Shown here piece by piece: positions 1 to 12,139 of a stretch of DNA of 64,000 nt. The translations under genes and the position numbers were made by a program. The DNA is taken from contig JBAJFE010000059.1 in NCBI GenBank assembly GCA_037903355.1, forward strand, positions 124,001-188,000, read 5' to 3'. The notes under the pieces were generated by a model that saw nothing but the letters and a program-made list of their open reading frames with translations, did no database searches and was not told the origin of the DNA. Positions within the stretch are counted from its first letter, which is position 1; the number at the start of each line of letters is the position of its first letter. The stretch is from Trichuris trichiura (taxonomy: Eukaryota > Nematoda > Enoplea > Trichinellida > Trichuridae).

Positions 1-440
1 AAAAGGGATCAGACTCAATTTCAAGCTTGCTTTAAATGTTATCCAGCTTGGTCCATTGTTCACCGGTTTCATTCAAGGGAAACGCTACTCAAGAACCGAA
101 ATGACTAATAGTAAACACTGACGTCATAGGTTGAACAGATGACCTACGTATGCTCATGGAACTACTTCTTTAGATCACGTATGTTCAGGTTGTCTCAAAC
201 AACGTATGCAACCAATTAAAATTGAATCTTCGAAAGAAGTTGGGGTTTATTTTCTTTCCATCAGACAAAACGATTCAGCATGACTTGGTCCGAGTTGCTT
301 TGTAAATAAATGATAACATCTATTCATAATTTTGAAGTTTCTGTACGCATGAGCCTACACACTCGTGAGTTACTACTCCTATCAAATCATATAAGTTCCA
401 ACTGATAAAACGAATTATTATATATATATATGTATGTATG

Positions 441-488
<48 letters not shown>

Positions 489-3400
489 GCTCGAAATTCA
501 GTGCTTACCGAACATCTGTAAGCAATCAAATCTTGGAGAGCTTTTCTCGATAGTCGTAGTGACATCAATAGCCTTACAAACGCGGCGATCTCTAGCGAAG
601 CATGCGGGAGAGTAGCTTATCTTGCTTATTCTTATCTCTTTGTTATTTGCACCGGTTTATCATACCGGCAGTCATTCTATAAATTCATGTGTGCCATGAG
701 GAATTGCAACCCTTTGCTTATATTGCAGCTTGATCTTGACGCGTTCAAGAAATGATGAATTACGTGACTAAGGAATTCTGCCTGTTGCCAAAAACACTTC
801 CACGAGCATGTTGTTACTGCTAGCGTGTTCATACTTTCGATGTAGCAAGTGCTGCTTCGATTGAATGAGCTTCGCGGTTTTACATCTTTCTCGCTTGACG
901 CTTCAGTAGCTGTTAACTTTACGCCATTCCATGAATAGCTTTCTGCCATTCCGTACAAGTTCAGTTGCTGCGTCTACCGTGTAACCGGTGCAGCTCTTGC
1001 ACGTGTTGGACAGGACATTTTGTTCGCCTAATTAAATAATATGGTGGAATGGCCGCCATACTCCTGCTAATGTTCCTACGCGTTTCAGTACCTCAGAAAC
1101 CGGTTGTCCGAAGGGAAGCTAAAACGCTGTGGACCGTGCTACTTAAGCTCATCATCTCAGGGAGAGTACGAATGTAAGAAGTCTCTTACGAATGCTGTCA
1201 GGTGGAGGGGCTCAGCTACCTACTGCAGTTCTTTTTTTTTTATCAGTAGGAGATGAGCATTACAAATTGCCAGCGCGATAAAAAAACGCCTTTGGATCTC
1301 TCCGCATTAAAGAAAAAGTTTCGCTGCTTTGAATCAAGCTAGCACCGGTTGGAGGCGCAACGTGACACGGCCCGAAGCGCGCTAATAACTTTTGACGCCT
1401 TCAAGAGATAACATTGAATGTTTTTGCGTCTTGCAAGTCAGACTGAGGAATCTTTCTCTTGTAACAGCCTTAGGCGTACTGACGCAGTAGTTTCGAAGTT
1501 CCCATACTGAAGCGTTCGTCCAAAGTTTGCTTACAATGCTCACACCGAGCGAACGTTCGTTATTCAGACTAGCTGCAGTTGTTGCAGATAAACTTAGCGA
1601 AATGTGAAAAATGTCAACAGCGAAGGAAAATAATGGCCAATGCGTATTGTGCAGCCGGCCGGCCGTAAGCTAAGGCAAAGGGGTTACTAGCAAGCGGTCG
1701 GGCAGATGCTGTTTGTATAGGTTGAATGAGCTTTTCGGTAACCGGAGTGCTTTTCGGCAAACTGACCTACTCGTTGGAAATCATAGGTGCTTTCCTTTGG
1801 CTGAAGTAAGTTGAACACGAGGCACTTGAGCCATAAGTCTCTTTGCTCTCCTCGAAATAAGGTCCTACATAAAACGAACGTAATCCGCTCTTAAATGAAG
1901 ACATTGTTGTCAACATTTGCTATTGTTGTCTTGTTGAACTTCCTCTTTGTCGGAAAGTAGAATTTTATAGAACGCAAAACTTCACTCCCTACCGGACGGA
2001 CGGAAGCCACGTTTTCCGGCCCATTCGTAACAGACACTTTTAGAACTTACGGTGATTTTCCCGTTGCCTAATGTCGCACGCTGGCGATAAATTGATGCGC
2101 GTACGTACTCTGACTTTTCCGCACTCCGTTTTCACCGGCAATACAGTTCCACTTTTTCCCAACTTTCCTTAAGGGCAATTCCAAAAGAATTGGGACTCTA
2201 GCTGCTAAGCTGGTAAATGACCGCATACGCACAATGTCTTCTTAAAGGCCTTCTAAAAATGGGGCACCTAAGAAAGAGAGAGCGCGCGTTTTTGGGAAAA
2301 TACAATCTTGAACCAGTTTTATGAGGGCCTGTTTAATTCTTATGACTAATGGTTCAACAACTTGTCGATGAGCAAGATTGCTAATAAACAATGCTTGCTC
2401 TCTATGTTCGCGCGCAGCGCTTCTCGCGGGTCGTAAGCGGTAATGGCTCCGTGAAAACTCGCTCTCACCCTAGTACTGTTAGGCGTAAGTTTCTGTCCGA
2501 CAACAATTACTACTTCGTTTAGAAGAAGGGTCTAGAACGAATCAACTTTGAAGCATTTGATATTCAAGCTAGCGAATGGGTGCTTCACTTGCTGCTGGCT
2601 GATGTCTGCGTTTTTGCATAAAGTCATTTGATCGGAACATGAGATCTACATGGAAAATCATGTAGCATCAGGTCTTAGCTGCCAGCGTCAAGTCAACAGG
2701 CAAGCAAAGTTTGATTCCGTAAATAGGCAGACGCGGGACTATTTCTAGCTGCTCAGTAGTGGGCAAATGCGATTTGTTGCAAACAACTGATGAGCTGTTA
2801 ATGTGACTGCCGCTCCGGCAGATGCAGGAGGCACATAATACGCAAATACCTTGGCCCAGTGATTGTTAAGGGGGCATCTGGAGCTCTTAGAGTGGCTCTG
2901 GAAGGCCGGGGGATACGCTGAATAGTAAATATTTGACTTTGGTCAGTTCAGCATCACTCGACGTCAGAAAGCCAAAAGACAGGAAAGTGAAGGGTACCCG
3001 TATTCAAATCAGCACTTTGGGCTCTGTCCTATTGAAGCAGCATTGGACCGCCCGCGATAAAACTATGCCAGCAATGTCCAGGGGGGCTAGTTCGAAGAAA
3101 CTCGAAGAGCTGTGCTTCAGCGACAGGTTGGATGATCCTTTGTGCAATGTACAACTTTAGCTTGGCTTTACGCTCACGATTCTATTCATTATTGTCACTG
3201 TTTTCGTTCTCTCGCTTGCGCGGGAAAGTACTCGCATTGGGCGTGGCAAATGCCGCGATTACTAAGTTAGCTCTCTTTGAATGATCAAAGTTTTTTTGGT
3301 GCCTACATTTTCATTGCCGCGATCCTTGAGGAAGAATTTTGCGTTGCAAAACTGTGCAAGCTATTTGTTGAATCGTCATTGTTTCGTGACGCTTATTGAC

Positions 3401-4477
3401 ATCGGAACAAAGTTGGCCACTACCGAGTAGCACCCAATTTTAGCTACTTAAGACTGTCGTCCCGCTGTTTCCATCACGTGACCCTTCTGTTAAGAGGCGC
3501 CAACAACAATTGCTGCTATTTGTTCTTGTCAATGCGAGCAACGTTGCCGGATGGAAAATGAGCACTGGAAGTTCAGTTGCATATTTGCTTTTCTGTTTGG
3601 CATGCTTGCGTAGGGCAGCAGTGCAAAGGAACAATCACCGAATAGATGGCGGCGGTCTATTAAGGTCTTCTCCACAGTCAGCGTTACAAAACCCATTACG
3701 ACTACGCTTCGGTGAATCCGCCAACCGACTGACTGACCGACTGCATGTGCTTAGACACTAAACAAGTACCAGCGAAAATTGCTTCCAGTCTCTTGCATAA
3801 CCTATTTTTCGCATACTTCTCACGCTGAGTGGAGTCGTCACAAATGGACAAGACAGTGTTGAATGATCTTCCAACAGTAGTCTGTACCAATCATACACCC
3901 TATTGCTGTACATTGTTTAGCCTCTATCGTTGGCGGTACTGTGAACACCAACAGCCTTGGTTCATTTCTCAACCTTTCCGGCGTGCCAACTGGTCAGGGA
4001 CATGTCGACGTGTTAGATTACTCCAATTTCCAGAACTGCCGCCAGGTGAAAAGGTCACAACTCGCCGAAGCGGTCGGCAAGGTGACACCGTTACTGACTG
4101 GAAAAACTGTTATACTCCTTCGTCCGCCATTATTATGCACGGTAGTCTCTATCCGTCGACAGAGGTCGCTACCGTTGCTACTACTTTCATTCGCGAAAGA
4201 ACGGAGCGTCACCTGCCGGTTCAAAGTTCTGTGTAGTCATTTCTTAACTGCCTGGCCGACGTTGTCTTCGCGATTCTCGCCGTGTGTTGATCAACAGTGC
4301 CGGAAAAAGGAATCGAGAAGGGCGCTAATTTATCGCTGCTGTCTAGCATAGCTGACCATTCAATATATCGCATGGCAAAACCGTTGCCCGCCAACGTCTG
4401 CAGCATTTTCGTGCTCGCATGGCCAATCATCGGCAGCTGGGATTCAGCGTGTTCTGTCTGTAGATGGGATTGACAGA
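1..4477. other. Gene-poor stretch upstream of the M6-like gene
   Basis: Apart from the TA microsatellite I recognise no conserved coding exon here. Two overlapping + strand frames of about 135 codons at 3829-4351 have no recognisable domain. They could be 5' leader sequence of the M6 gene or chance frames. Confidence 0.5.
421..484. repeat. TA/TATG microsatellite
   Basis: Alternating TA dinucleotides with a short run of TATG units in the middle. Open frames crossing it read as Tyr-Ile repeats and are not genes. Confidence 0.95.
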
Positions 4478-5311
4478 ATGTCCTGTTTGGGCAAAGGAGG
4501 ATGGCCACTTGGCTCCGTTATTGCTCTGCTAGTCTGCTGGGTAGGCATTACTGTATTTTGCATGAAGGCCTACGATGGAGTGGATTCGATTGAGCGGCTG
4601 GCCAGTGATGTCTTTGCCTTCCTTCAACCATGGACGGGTAAAGTGAAGTTAGCGCTGCTGGTCTTGGGCGGCTTGATGATGGCGACCACTTTTGCCATGT
4701 GCCTGGTCGGATTCTTTGCTACCCGCAACCTTGAGTGCGCTTATACGGGTCGCCCATCAAGCTGTTTATGTAGCCGTCTGGGCGGTCGCGTAGCGTGCGC
4801 ACTTTTCTGGGTGCTCACCTACGTGCTAAACATATGCTGGCTAGGTATATTGTGCATCATTGTCGTTCTCATCTCAGCCAATCTAATATTCACTCCCATT
4901 TGCTTGCCTCAATTGGGTCTCGAGTCGGAAAGATGCTTCAACTTTTCACTTGTCTCACTTATGATGGCCGGCGGAAATCGCAAGGCGGCAGTTAGTCTTA
5001 TCCTATGCGGTGATCCGGTTAGCAAGTTTTGCAAGCTCACTCAACTGTTAGCCCCGTGGTATTGGAGTGCCTTATTTGGCTGTTTGGCCGTTTTGCTCGG
5101 TTTGTCCCATTTCAACGGTTGCCTGGCAGCTAATTTCGCTCACGTAAAGCACGCCTGTCGTTACCAGAAGATTTTAGGATTTGAAAAGTCCACTGCCAAT
5201 GGTCGATTCAAAGTGTCCATCCACGAAAAGTCTGTTTACGGCAAGCCTGACATGATCAAATGCCCGAACGATGAGGTCACCGTTCTACGGCTTGGCGCTG
5301 GGCAGGTGTGA
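4478..5311 (+). CDS. M6/proteolipid protein (PLP/DM20) family tetraspan membrane protein
   Basis: A single uninterrupted 277-residue frame. It has four hydrophobic segments at about residues 10-30, 58-80, 104-132 and 193-215. The family signature is clear: the intracellular loop ends in RLGGRVAC followed directly by TM3 (FWVLTYVLNICWL), and TM4 is followed by LAANFAHVKHACR, as in vertebrate PLP1/GPM6 and insect M6. The TM3-TM4 extracellular loop contains the cysteines expected to form disulphides (CLPQ, CFNF, LCGD, FCKL). Family members sit in the plasma membrane of neurons, glia and epithelia and shape membrane and filopodia. No enzymatic role is expected. The frame is open upstream to a stop near 4350 but has no earlier ATG, so 4478 is the likely start. 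Absence of introns is unusual among its neighbours. The family is clear; orthology to one vertebrate member is not resolved. Confidence 0.88.
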   Translation: MSCLGKGGWPLGSVIALLVCWVGITVFCMKAYDGVDSIERLASDVFAFLQPWTGKVKLALLVLGGLMMATTFAMCLVGFFATRNLECAYTGRPSSCLCSRLGGRVACALFWVLTYVLNICWLGILCIIVVLISANLIFTPICLPQLGLESERCFNFSLVSLMMAGGNRKAAVSLILCGDPVSKFCKLTQLLAPWYWSALFGCLAVLLGLSHFNGCLAANFAHVKHACRYQKILGFEKSTANGRFKVSIHEKSVYGKPDMIKCPNDEVTVLRLGAGQV

Positions 5312-8300
5312 GCCTGTTTCGAGTCTTCTTTCGTTCCATGAACTGTTTTCGAGCCAGAATATGGCTAATTAAATGTTCATGAAATGGCAGTAGTCACAAT
5401 TTTTAAATTGGTCGACGTTTGGCGCTTTCCCTTCCGGTACGCTTTTCTGTGCTTGCCGAAAGGCAGCAGTTGGATAGCGCTTATAGGTCCTACTTTACAG
5501 CGCAAAGACTGAGAACAAGAAACTCGTCCTATCTCCTGACTGTCTGCATACTTTTTTTCCTTTTCCTTCCATTACTTGCCAAGCCGGTTCGGAAGTTAAG
5601 CAAAAATGGATGTACGCTTCAGTGTATCCATCTGTCTGTCGAGTGCAGGCTTCATTCGGAATGCTAACGGTGAATATCGTACTATGATAGGGCTCTATTT
5701 AGGGCGCTAAAAGTCTCGCTGAAGGAATTCTCAAAGCTGACATTTATTTTTTTTCAATCCAAATGTTTCGCAAACATTAGACGCATGACACTGTGGGTGT
5801 GCATTCATTTGAGCAAGCTATATTCGTACGGAACCATTTTCTCACAGCTCTATGAAAAATGTTCGGTGAATCAGTTCAGTTCAGCTAAGTATCCTTGAAT
5901 ACTTCCTGTCCAATGCTTTTGAGTGGTTAAACCTTGTCAGTCATTGGCCTACATACATCGGCCGTTGGGAAGGTTCATAGTGCGCAAACAAGTGATTCAT
6001 CACCTCGTTAAGTTCCAGTATGTTTTTAAATAGACTGCCGAACTCACAATGGCGTACAAACGATGTTACGCAATGGATTTACTTTCCAACAAAGAAAACG
6101 TTTTCGCTTTTTCGTCGCCGCTGGAAATTTTGAAACACCGGTTTATTTATCCTCTGCGCAAATAGATTTGCTTGAATTATATGCATTAATTGCTCTTCCA
6201 AGCTGCATTGCAAGAACTAGCGTACTTTTTGTTTAAACGCTCATTTCGTTCTCAACATCGCCTACTGGTGAATTTCTGGCTAGTTTAAAGCGTATGAATG
6301 GAAAATATGGTGCTCAAATCTGGTGGCTTTTGATCTAACCGTTTGATTTTCAAAAATTGTTATGTAGCTTATGGCACCTTCATAAATTTCATCGTTCTAC
6401 CCCTTCAGCTAGTTTGTTTTAGCTTATACGACAGCCTGAAAACTGGAAGGCCACAAAGGTTGGCAAACCTATTTAAGGCTGTGAAATAAGACAGGTGAAA
6501 TTGCTGTGCAGTGAACGTTTGCTATCTCGGTGTATTGCTCTGTGAAACTCTTCATACATTCGTTCAACCAGCTATCGGTACTTGCAGCAGCCAGAATTTT
6601 GAAAAAATCCTTTGTTTGACCGACTACATGCAACAATGCCGCCTGAAGTAAATGAACTTCTAGCGAAATAATACTAATTTATGAATAAATAAATAATCTT
6701 CTAATCCATTGGTACAAATGCTCAACCCGAGATTGTAATGACGCGGATGCGAACGGCTGCCGTCTGAAGCAGTTGTTCATTCTAAACGTTCGTTTCATTT
6801 CTCATGAGTTAAACGGGTAGGAAAAAGTCCATTGGTACAAAAACATGTTGAACATAAAACACAGCTGTCCGAGCTCTTCCACTGCTAATCGTGTCAAGCA
6901 ACCTTAATGGAGGCCAAAAAAGAGAATTCTGAAAGTTCTACTTTCGCTATTTCAATTATAGCCAACTAATTGTTATTCTTCTTGATGGGAAACAGAAGGA
7001 TTATCAAGTAGTCTCGTTAGTGTGTAATCAGAAGGAATGGAAGTTAATCTCCTGAGTAGATAATAAGGCGGACTAGTTATTAGTCTTTCCAGACGTTAAC
7101 CAGCTATCGCTAGTCGCTAGCGGTTTCCAGCTAAGAACTAGCTATTCTTGACGCACACTGAAAATCCTAATAGTCCTACAAAGTAAAAGTTTACACTTTC
7201 GTTTAAATGTAAGGTTATACAATGGTCGGCAAGTGCTTAAGCTTTGCCTGGAAACAGCGAAACTTGCTTTACGGATACTAGTAAGTGGAAACGAAGCCTT
7301 AATAAATCTGCCGTTCTGCCTAATGCCATATCAGCGATGATTTTGATCAGGAAAAGAAGGTAATCCGGAGGAATGGAACCGCGCATCGCCATGCAGCCTT
7401 TCAAAAGCCCAACAGCTTTTCATGGCGCTCCCTAAGCTTGTTTGCCTTAGACCATGGTTTCTCAATCTTTTTTGCCCCAGGGCTCCCCTAGGCCTTGTCA
7501 GGGCCCACCAGGGTCCCCCTAGGCCATGTCAGGGCCCCCTTAAGCCTTGTAAGGGCCCACCGTTTATTGGGACAATGTCCTGCCGCATTATCCTCCAGGG
7601 CCCCCCTAAAATCTCCCAGGGGGCCCCAGGGCCCACATGGAGAAACACCGCTTTAGACAGAAAGCAATCGTAGCGCTGGTCTTAAGAAATGTCAGCGGCT
7701 ACCGGCGACAGCGATATTCGAATTATGTTTGCGACTTTGCTTAACTTTCCGTGAACTTGCTGCCACAGAGTGCCGCGCATTTTTCACGAAAAGGCATCAA
7801 GCTTTTCGTTTGGGTCATACGCGATGAAAAGACGAATCTGCCTTTGCCAGATAATTCTCTTGATTTCATGCAACCTACTTTCCTCTAATCCGGTTTGAAT
7901 ACAGTAAGATTCGAAACAGCCTGGAACAACGTCAGATATTAAATATATGGTGATTGGTTTTTTCTCAGAATTAAGGTTATCAGGATGGCTTAACTTTGGT
8001 TCAGAAAAGGCAGACGCTTAAGTGATGATTTGTATGGTATTTGAGATGATATTCCAACTTTATTTTCCATTTCAGATATATCGATATAGCTTTCGTAAAG
8101 TGAAAGCCTGACAGGGCTTCTTCATGCGTTCGCCGCTATGTTTAAGTCAACAGATTCAAGCTTTTCGTCATATACAATATGGGTACAAATAACGTACAGG
8201 AAGTTCTCTGATAAACTGAAATGCTTTGCCTATAGCCCGCGTCATTTACTTAATTATTTTTTGCGTAATTGTTGGACTAAACTTTAGAAAATTATAGTAT

Positions 8301-8489
8301 TAGAGCTTTCCGTTACTGCAAACGCCTAACAACGTAACCAGGAGGAGAATGTTACCTGACTACTATTTAAAAAGTTAGTTTTGATGTAGTTTAAGCGAAT
8401 TGTTTGGCATTCTAATGCCGCACGCTTAAGTTGTTGGCAGCGCAGTTGTATTTTTTCTTTCGGATAAACTGGTTTTTGCTAATTTTACA
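5312..8489. other. Intergenic stretch, no gene recognised
   Basis: Contains the M6 3' region and, at about 7470-7640, a GC-rich tandem repeat. No frame showed a recognisable domain or a consistent exon chain. Confidence 0.5.
7470..7640. repeat. GC-rich degenerate tandem repeat
   Basis: Repeated variants of a unit around CTAGGCCTTGTCAGGGCCC, in an otherwise AT-rich region. The + strand frame reads as Gly-Pro-rich repeats (GPPRPCQGP, GPLKPCKGP). I treat it as a minisatellite, not as a gene. Confidence 0.7.
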
Positions 8490-9794
8490 ATGGCAAAAAA
8501 TCCTATCATGGCTCTCTACGAAAAGTCAGTAAAGGAGCATTTTCCTTTAAAATTGGAATTGGCGTGGTCCGGCGGGCCGGTAAACGAACCAACGATGAAC
8601 ATTATTTAATTTGAATGATTGGCGCGCTTTCAGCCGCATGCACCTACCTTTTGCTTCCGTGCTTCCGCTAAGGGTATTACGGCGGAAGGAACGGGAACTA
8701 GCAAACAGATGGCAAAAACTGTTGCAGCCGATAACTTACTCGGACTGTTGCAAAACTCTCCTGGACAATCATATTGCGAAAATGCCGCTCAGTCACTTTC
8801 CAGGTAAGAAATTCTAATTTCAAACGGTTAGCACGTTCTAGCACCTACCCTTAAATTCTTATTTTGAGATTCCAAAATCAAGATTCTCCGATAGGCGACC
8901 CGACAAGCACCCAGAACGTTACAAATGCCAATTTGGGTGCGAAATTTGATTCCATTAGTGCCTTGCAATTAGCCTGTGCTAAAAATGACTGGTGCTTGCC
9001 AAAATATTCGGAAGTTCCGCAGAATGGCTCTTTGGACTTTTGCATGCAGGTGTCCATAAAAAATTTTAGTAGCATAGGTAAGCGTTTCCAAGTGAAAACT
9101 TGCGAACTGGTCGCTTAAGGAAGAGGAACGACCAAACAAGAAGCAAAGCATAATGCAGCGTTTATGCTTTTAAAGGCTGTCAAATCTTTGAGCCCAAATG
9201 AACGTAAAGAGAAATTAGCCCGATTCGAAACGGTACGATTGCTTCGAAATCCTTCGTTCCCATTTTTAAAAATACGCCCACTCAGACTGGTGCAAATAGT
9301 GGTCAGCTGCAGATTGACCGGACAAAAGTGTTAGCAAAATTTTTTCCGGTAGACTTTCTTCTATTTCACTACGGTGATTAGGTGAAGGCTATTTAAGGCG
9401 CATCTTCAATTCATTCCTGAAGAGGAGGTGAAAGTATTGGAAAACTTGATGGCGCAGTCACTCTCACCGTGCGGCAAGCACTTGGAGTTCTTGGAAATTC
9501 TTTCTCATCGACTCGACTGCAAATGCAATTTTGTCCCTTTGGGAAAAACTCACGAAGGCATGTAGTGAGCCAGTAAACGATTCCTATTTTACATACATAA
9601 TGTATATTCCAGGAAAGCATTTTTGCTTGCTGCAGTTAACAACGGTGCCTACTTCGGTGTTCAGTGGCACTGGAAGTTCACAGCTGGCGGCAAAACAGCA
9701 TGCTGCAATGAACGCTTTATATCATCTGAAGGCAATGAATCACTGGGTTTCATCAGAAAAAGTCAGTTCCGATTTTGGGTCTAAAAATCTGTAA
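8490..9794 (+). CDS. Three-dsRBD protein of the TRBP/PACT/Loquacious type
   Basis: Six exons join in frame: 8490-8579, 8634-8803, 8869-9077, 9120-9232, 9398-9557 and 9613-9794, giving 307 residues. dsRBD1 starts at once (NPIMALYEKSVKEHF), passes GGPPHAPTFCFR and ends with GTGTSKQMAKTVAADNLL. dsRBD2 has SALQLACAKNDWCLPKY, then GRGTTKQEAKHNAA. The C-terminal domain (LEILSHRLDC ... GTGSSQLAAKQHAAMNALYHL) matches the third, Dicer-binding type domain of TRBP/PACT. Known members bind dsRNA and partner Dicer in small-RNA loading, so a cytoplasmic RNA-silencing role is inferred. The order and spacing of three domains fit TRBP/PRKRA/Loqs better than ADAR or Staufen. Exon 5 appears to end at a GC donor (AAG|GCATGT), because no GT donor preserves the frame. 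The first ATG lies right before dsRBD1, so a short upstream exon is possible. Confidence 0.87.
9558..9612 (+). other. Probable GC-AG intron
   Basis: To keep dsRBD3 in frame, the intron must start with GCATGT after GAAG and end at ATTCCAG. Nearby GT dinucleotides give the wrong phase or truncate the domain. With this choice the whole coding length is a multiple of three. Confidence 0.6.
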
Positions 9795-12139
9795 ATATCA
9801 TTCACTGAGCACGTGAACATCTGCGATGAAATGTATTGTTCAGATGTTGTACCCTATTGTTTAATCGCTGCTGTTCACGTGAGTTAAAATGGAACTCGGC
9901 GTTCTTATAACAGTCTGCATCCCAAAGCATATGCTGTGAAAGTTGTAACGCAAATACTGCCTTACCATCACGGTTTATAATATGCAGCAGATTCATACGT
10001 TATTATCTTTATTGCAAGCATAGCTATGTTTCTTTGTTTGCGTTTTATTTTTCCTTTTAAGGAGACCTTACTGTCATACGTAGAAGGTCAGCTTCGTCTA
10101 GGTAGTGACCACCCGATGTTAATTTTCCGGATCTTGTCTCTTAGCCGCCTCACCGTCATTTTGTAAATTTGCCCGCTATCCTATCCTTCTTTTCCTTAAC
10201 TATAAGCCTAAAGGTAAGAATAATATTTTGACTTAGGTTTAAGTAAGAGCGGAACAAGGTGAGACTGACCATCTCGCAATTGAATGCGCAATAGCGTGGT
10301 CTCATGTTTGGCAAGAAGGAACCTGCATTGTTCAGACAGTAGGGTGGCTAAGTGACGTGATCCGAGCTTTTAAAAAATGTTCTCCTTCGTATCCTTAGAG
10401 GATGCACGTAAAACTTTACAAAAGTCAGAAGTTCTAGCTCGCACAAAGAGAGCGCTGGCGATTAGCTGAAATTTAATACACATTACCTGCTTCTTGCTAA
10501 ATATCACCTTTCTGTTGCATTCACGTTATCTCTGCAAAACAATAATCAGTCCTTCCAAAGCGTTTTTGCTGTACTCAAATACTAACGTCATACTGCAATG
10601 CTTGTGTTTTAGTACGCACTTATTGAGGACTCTCAAATATGTAACTGTTGCACGATGCAAGAAATTCCCTTTTTATATCATTTTTTTAAAGATTACGAAA
10701 CTGAAGAGACGCGAAAACCGATTTTTCCGTTTGGCCCCACCGTCTTAGATATGCAGGTACTTTTCCGCTAAGCATGCGGCCATCCTGTTCTGCTTTTACT
10801 GGCAGGCATGCGGGCTATCCTTTTCCGACCTCACCCAACTTTAAGCTGAAATATAAGCTCTGAGTTTAGAATTACGCTCGGGGAAGGGCGGAGCGAGATG
10901 AACAGCAGAGTTACAGTACGACGGCGAGGGCGTAATCGACAAAACCCCTCCTTTTTAGTCTGTTTTTTTAGGGTTTGTTTTTTCGCGATTAAAGAGTCAC
11001 AAACAATATGAAAAGATTGTTCTGCAACTGCTTGAAGAAGGCGTAAATTCTCGCCTTTTATTTCAAACTCTGATGGTTATTTTTCTTCCAACTTTTACTT
11101 AATAACTATGTTGTTGGAACATGTTTTGAAGCAAAAAATTTGCACCACCACTTTATGCCATTCGGCTTGTTGTAACGGTTTATTTCTGACGAAGAACGAC
11201 CGAAGTTCTTCTCATCTTCGCAAAAAAGTTTTAAAAAGCGCTTGTCTCTGGGCGCCTGCGAGCGGTTTCGCTGCTTCGCGTGTACAATAAAGTCATTTTT
11301 CCCGTCTTTAATTTGACGTTCAAAAATGCAAGACAGTAAGCACTGAAGAGAAAGTCGGTAGCGTAAGTTACTAGGGCATGTTTTGCAGTTTAAAAGTGCG
11401 TTGCACAAACATTGATGAAGAAGAATTCATCCAAAAATAGGCGTACATATATGAAATAACAAAAACGGCAGTCTTTTACTTCAATCCGTGGTGGGCGTTG
11501 TTATCTACAGTGGGCCTTTTAAATGCCTGCAGACATGATAGCCTCAGTGTGGTAGTACGTTTATCTAAGTTATTGAATCTCATTCTCTTAAGATAGAAGC
11601 TGTCGCGTTCAGCGTTTCTAACCAACCTTCTTGCAATGAAGGCAAGCAAAACTTAAATTTATCAAAGTTTTGTTATTCACCCAGTTTTGTCTTGCGCTGG
11701 CAAAAATTTGCTTTCGCCTTTTCGACACTCGCTGGAAATTCGATCAAGTTAAAGTTGGAAAGTTCTCGTTGTTTTTTCTTCTGAAATCTAACAAAAGGCA
11801 AAAAAATCTGAAATATTGTGCTTCGACAGTTCGACATGGTCGGCTGAATCATCTGCTTTCCTACTAAAATTTGTTTTACGATCTACAAGCATTTTCTAAT
11901 AATTAAATGAGGTCTAATAATTAATGCGCGTTAAATTTCTAGTTTTGTAGATACAAAGATTAAATATCGCAAATCGATATTATTAATGGTAAACGGTTAA
12001 AGTATTCGCAGGTACAGTAATAGTTATCTTGCTTACACTTTAAGTTACGTGATTTTATTTAAACTACTACACGTAGGCTGCCGCTCCTTCAAGATTTAGT
12101 CAGTGTACTTAGTCTAGCCTCTGAAAGTCGGTTGCAAAC
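9795..12139. other. Intergenic stretch, no gene recognised
   Basis: Only short isolated frames. None showed a domain or joined into an exon chain. The upstream exon of the SMYD gene, if there is one, would lie at the right end. Confidence 0.5.

Noticed and set aside
320..615. Tyr/Ile-repeat frames on both strands
   Set aside because: They are translations of the TA microsatellite.
3829..4351. Two overlapping 135-codon frames before the M6 gene
   Set aside because: No domain, different frames, no clear splice link. Possibly 5' leader.
7422..7673. Gly/Pro/Cys-rich 83-codon frame
   Set aside because: Translation of the GC-rich tandem repeat, with no splice sites or collagen-like Gly-X-Y period.
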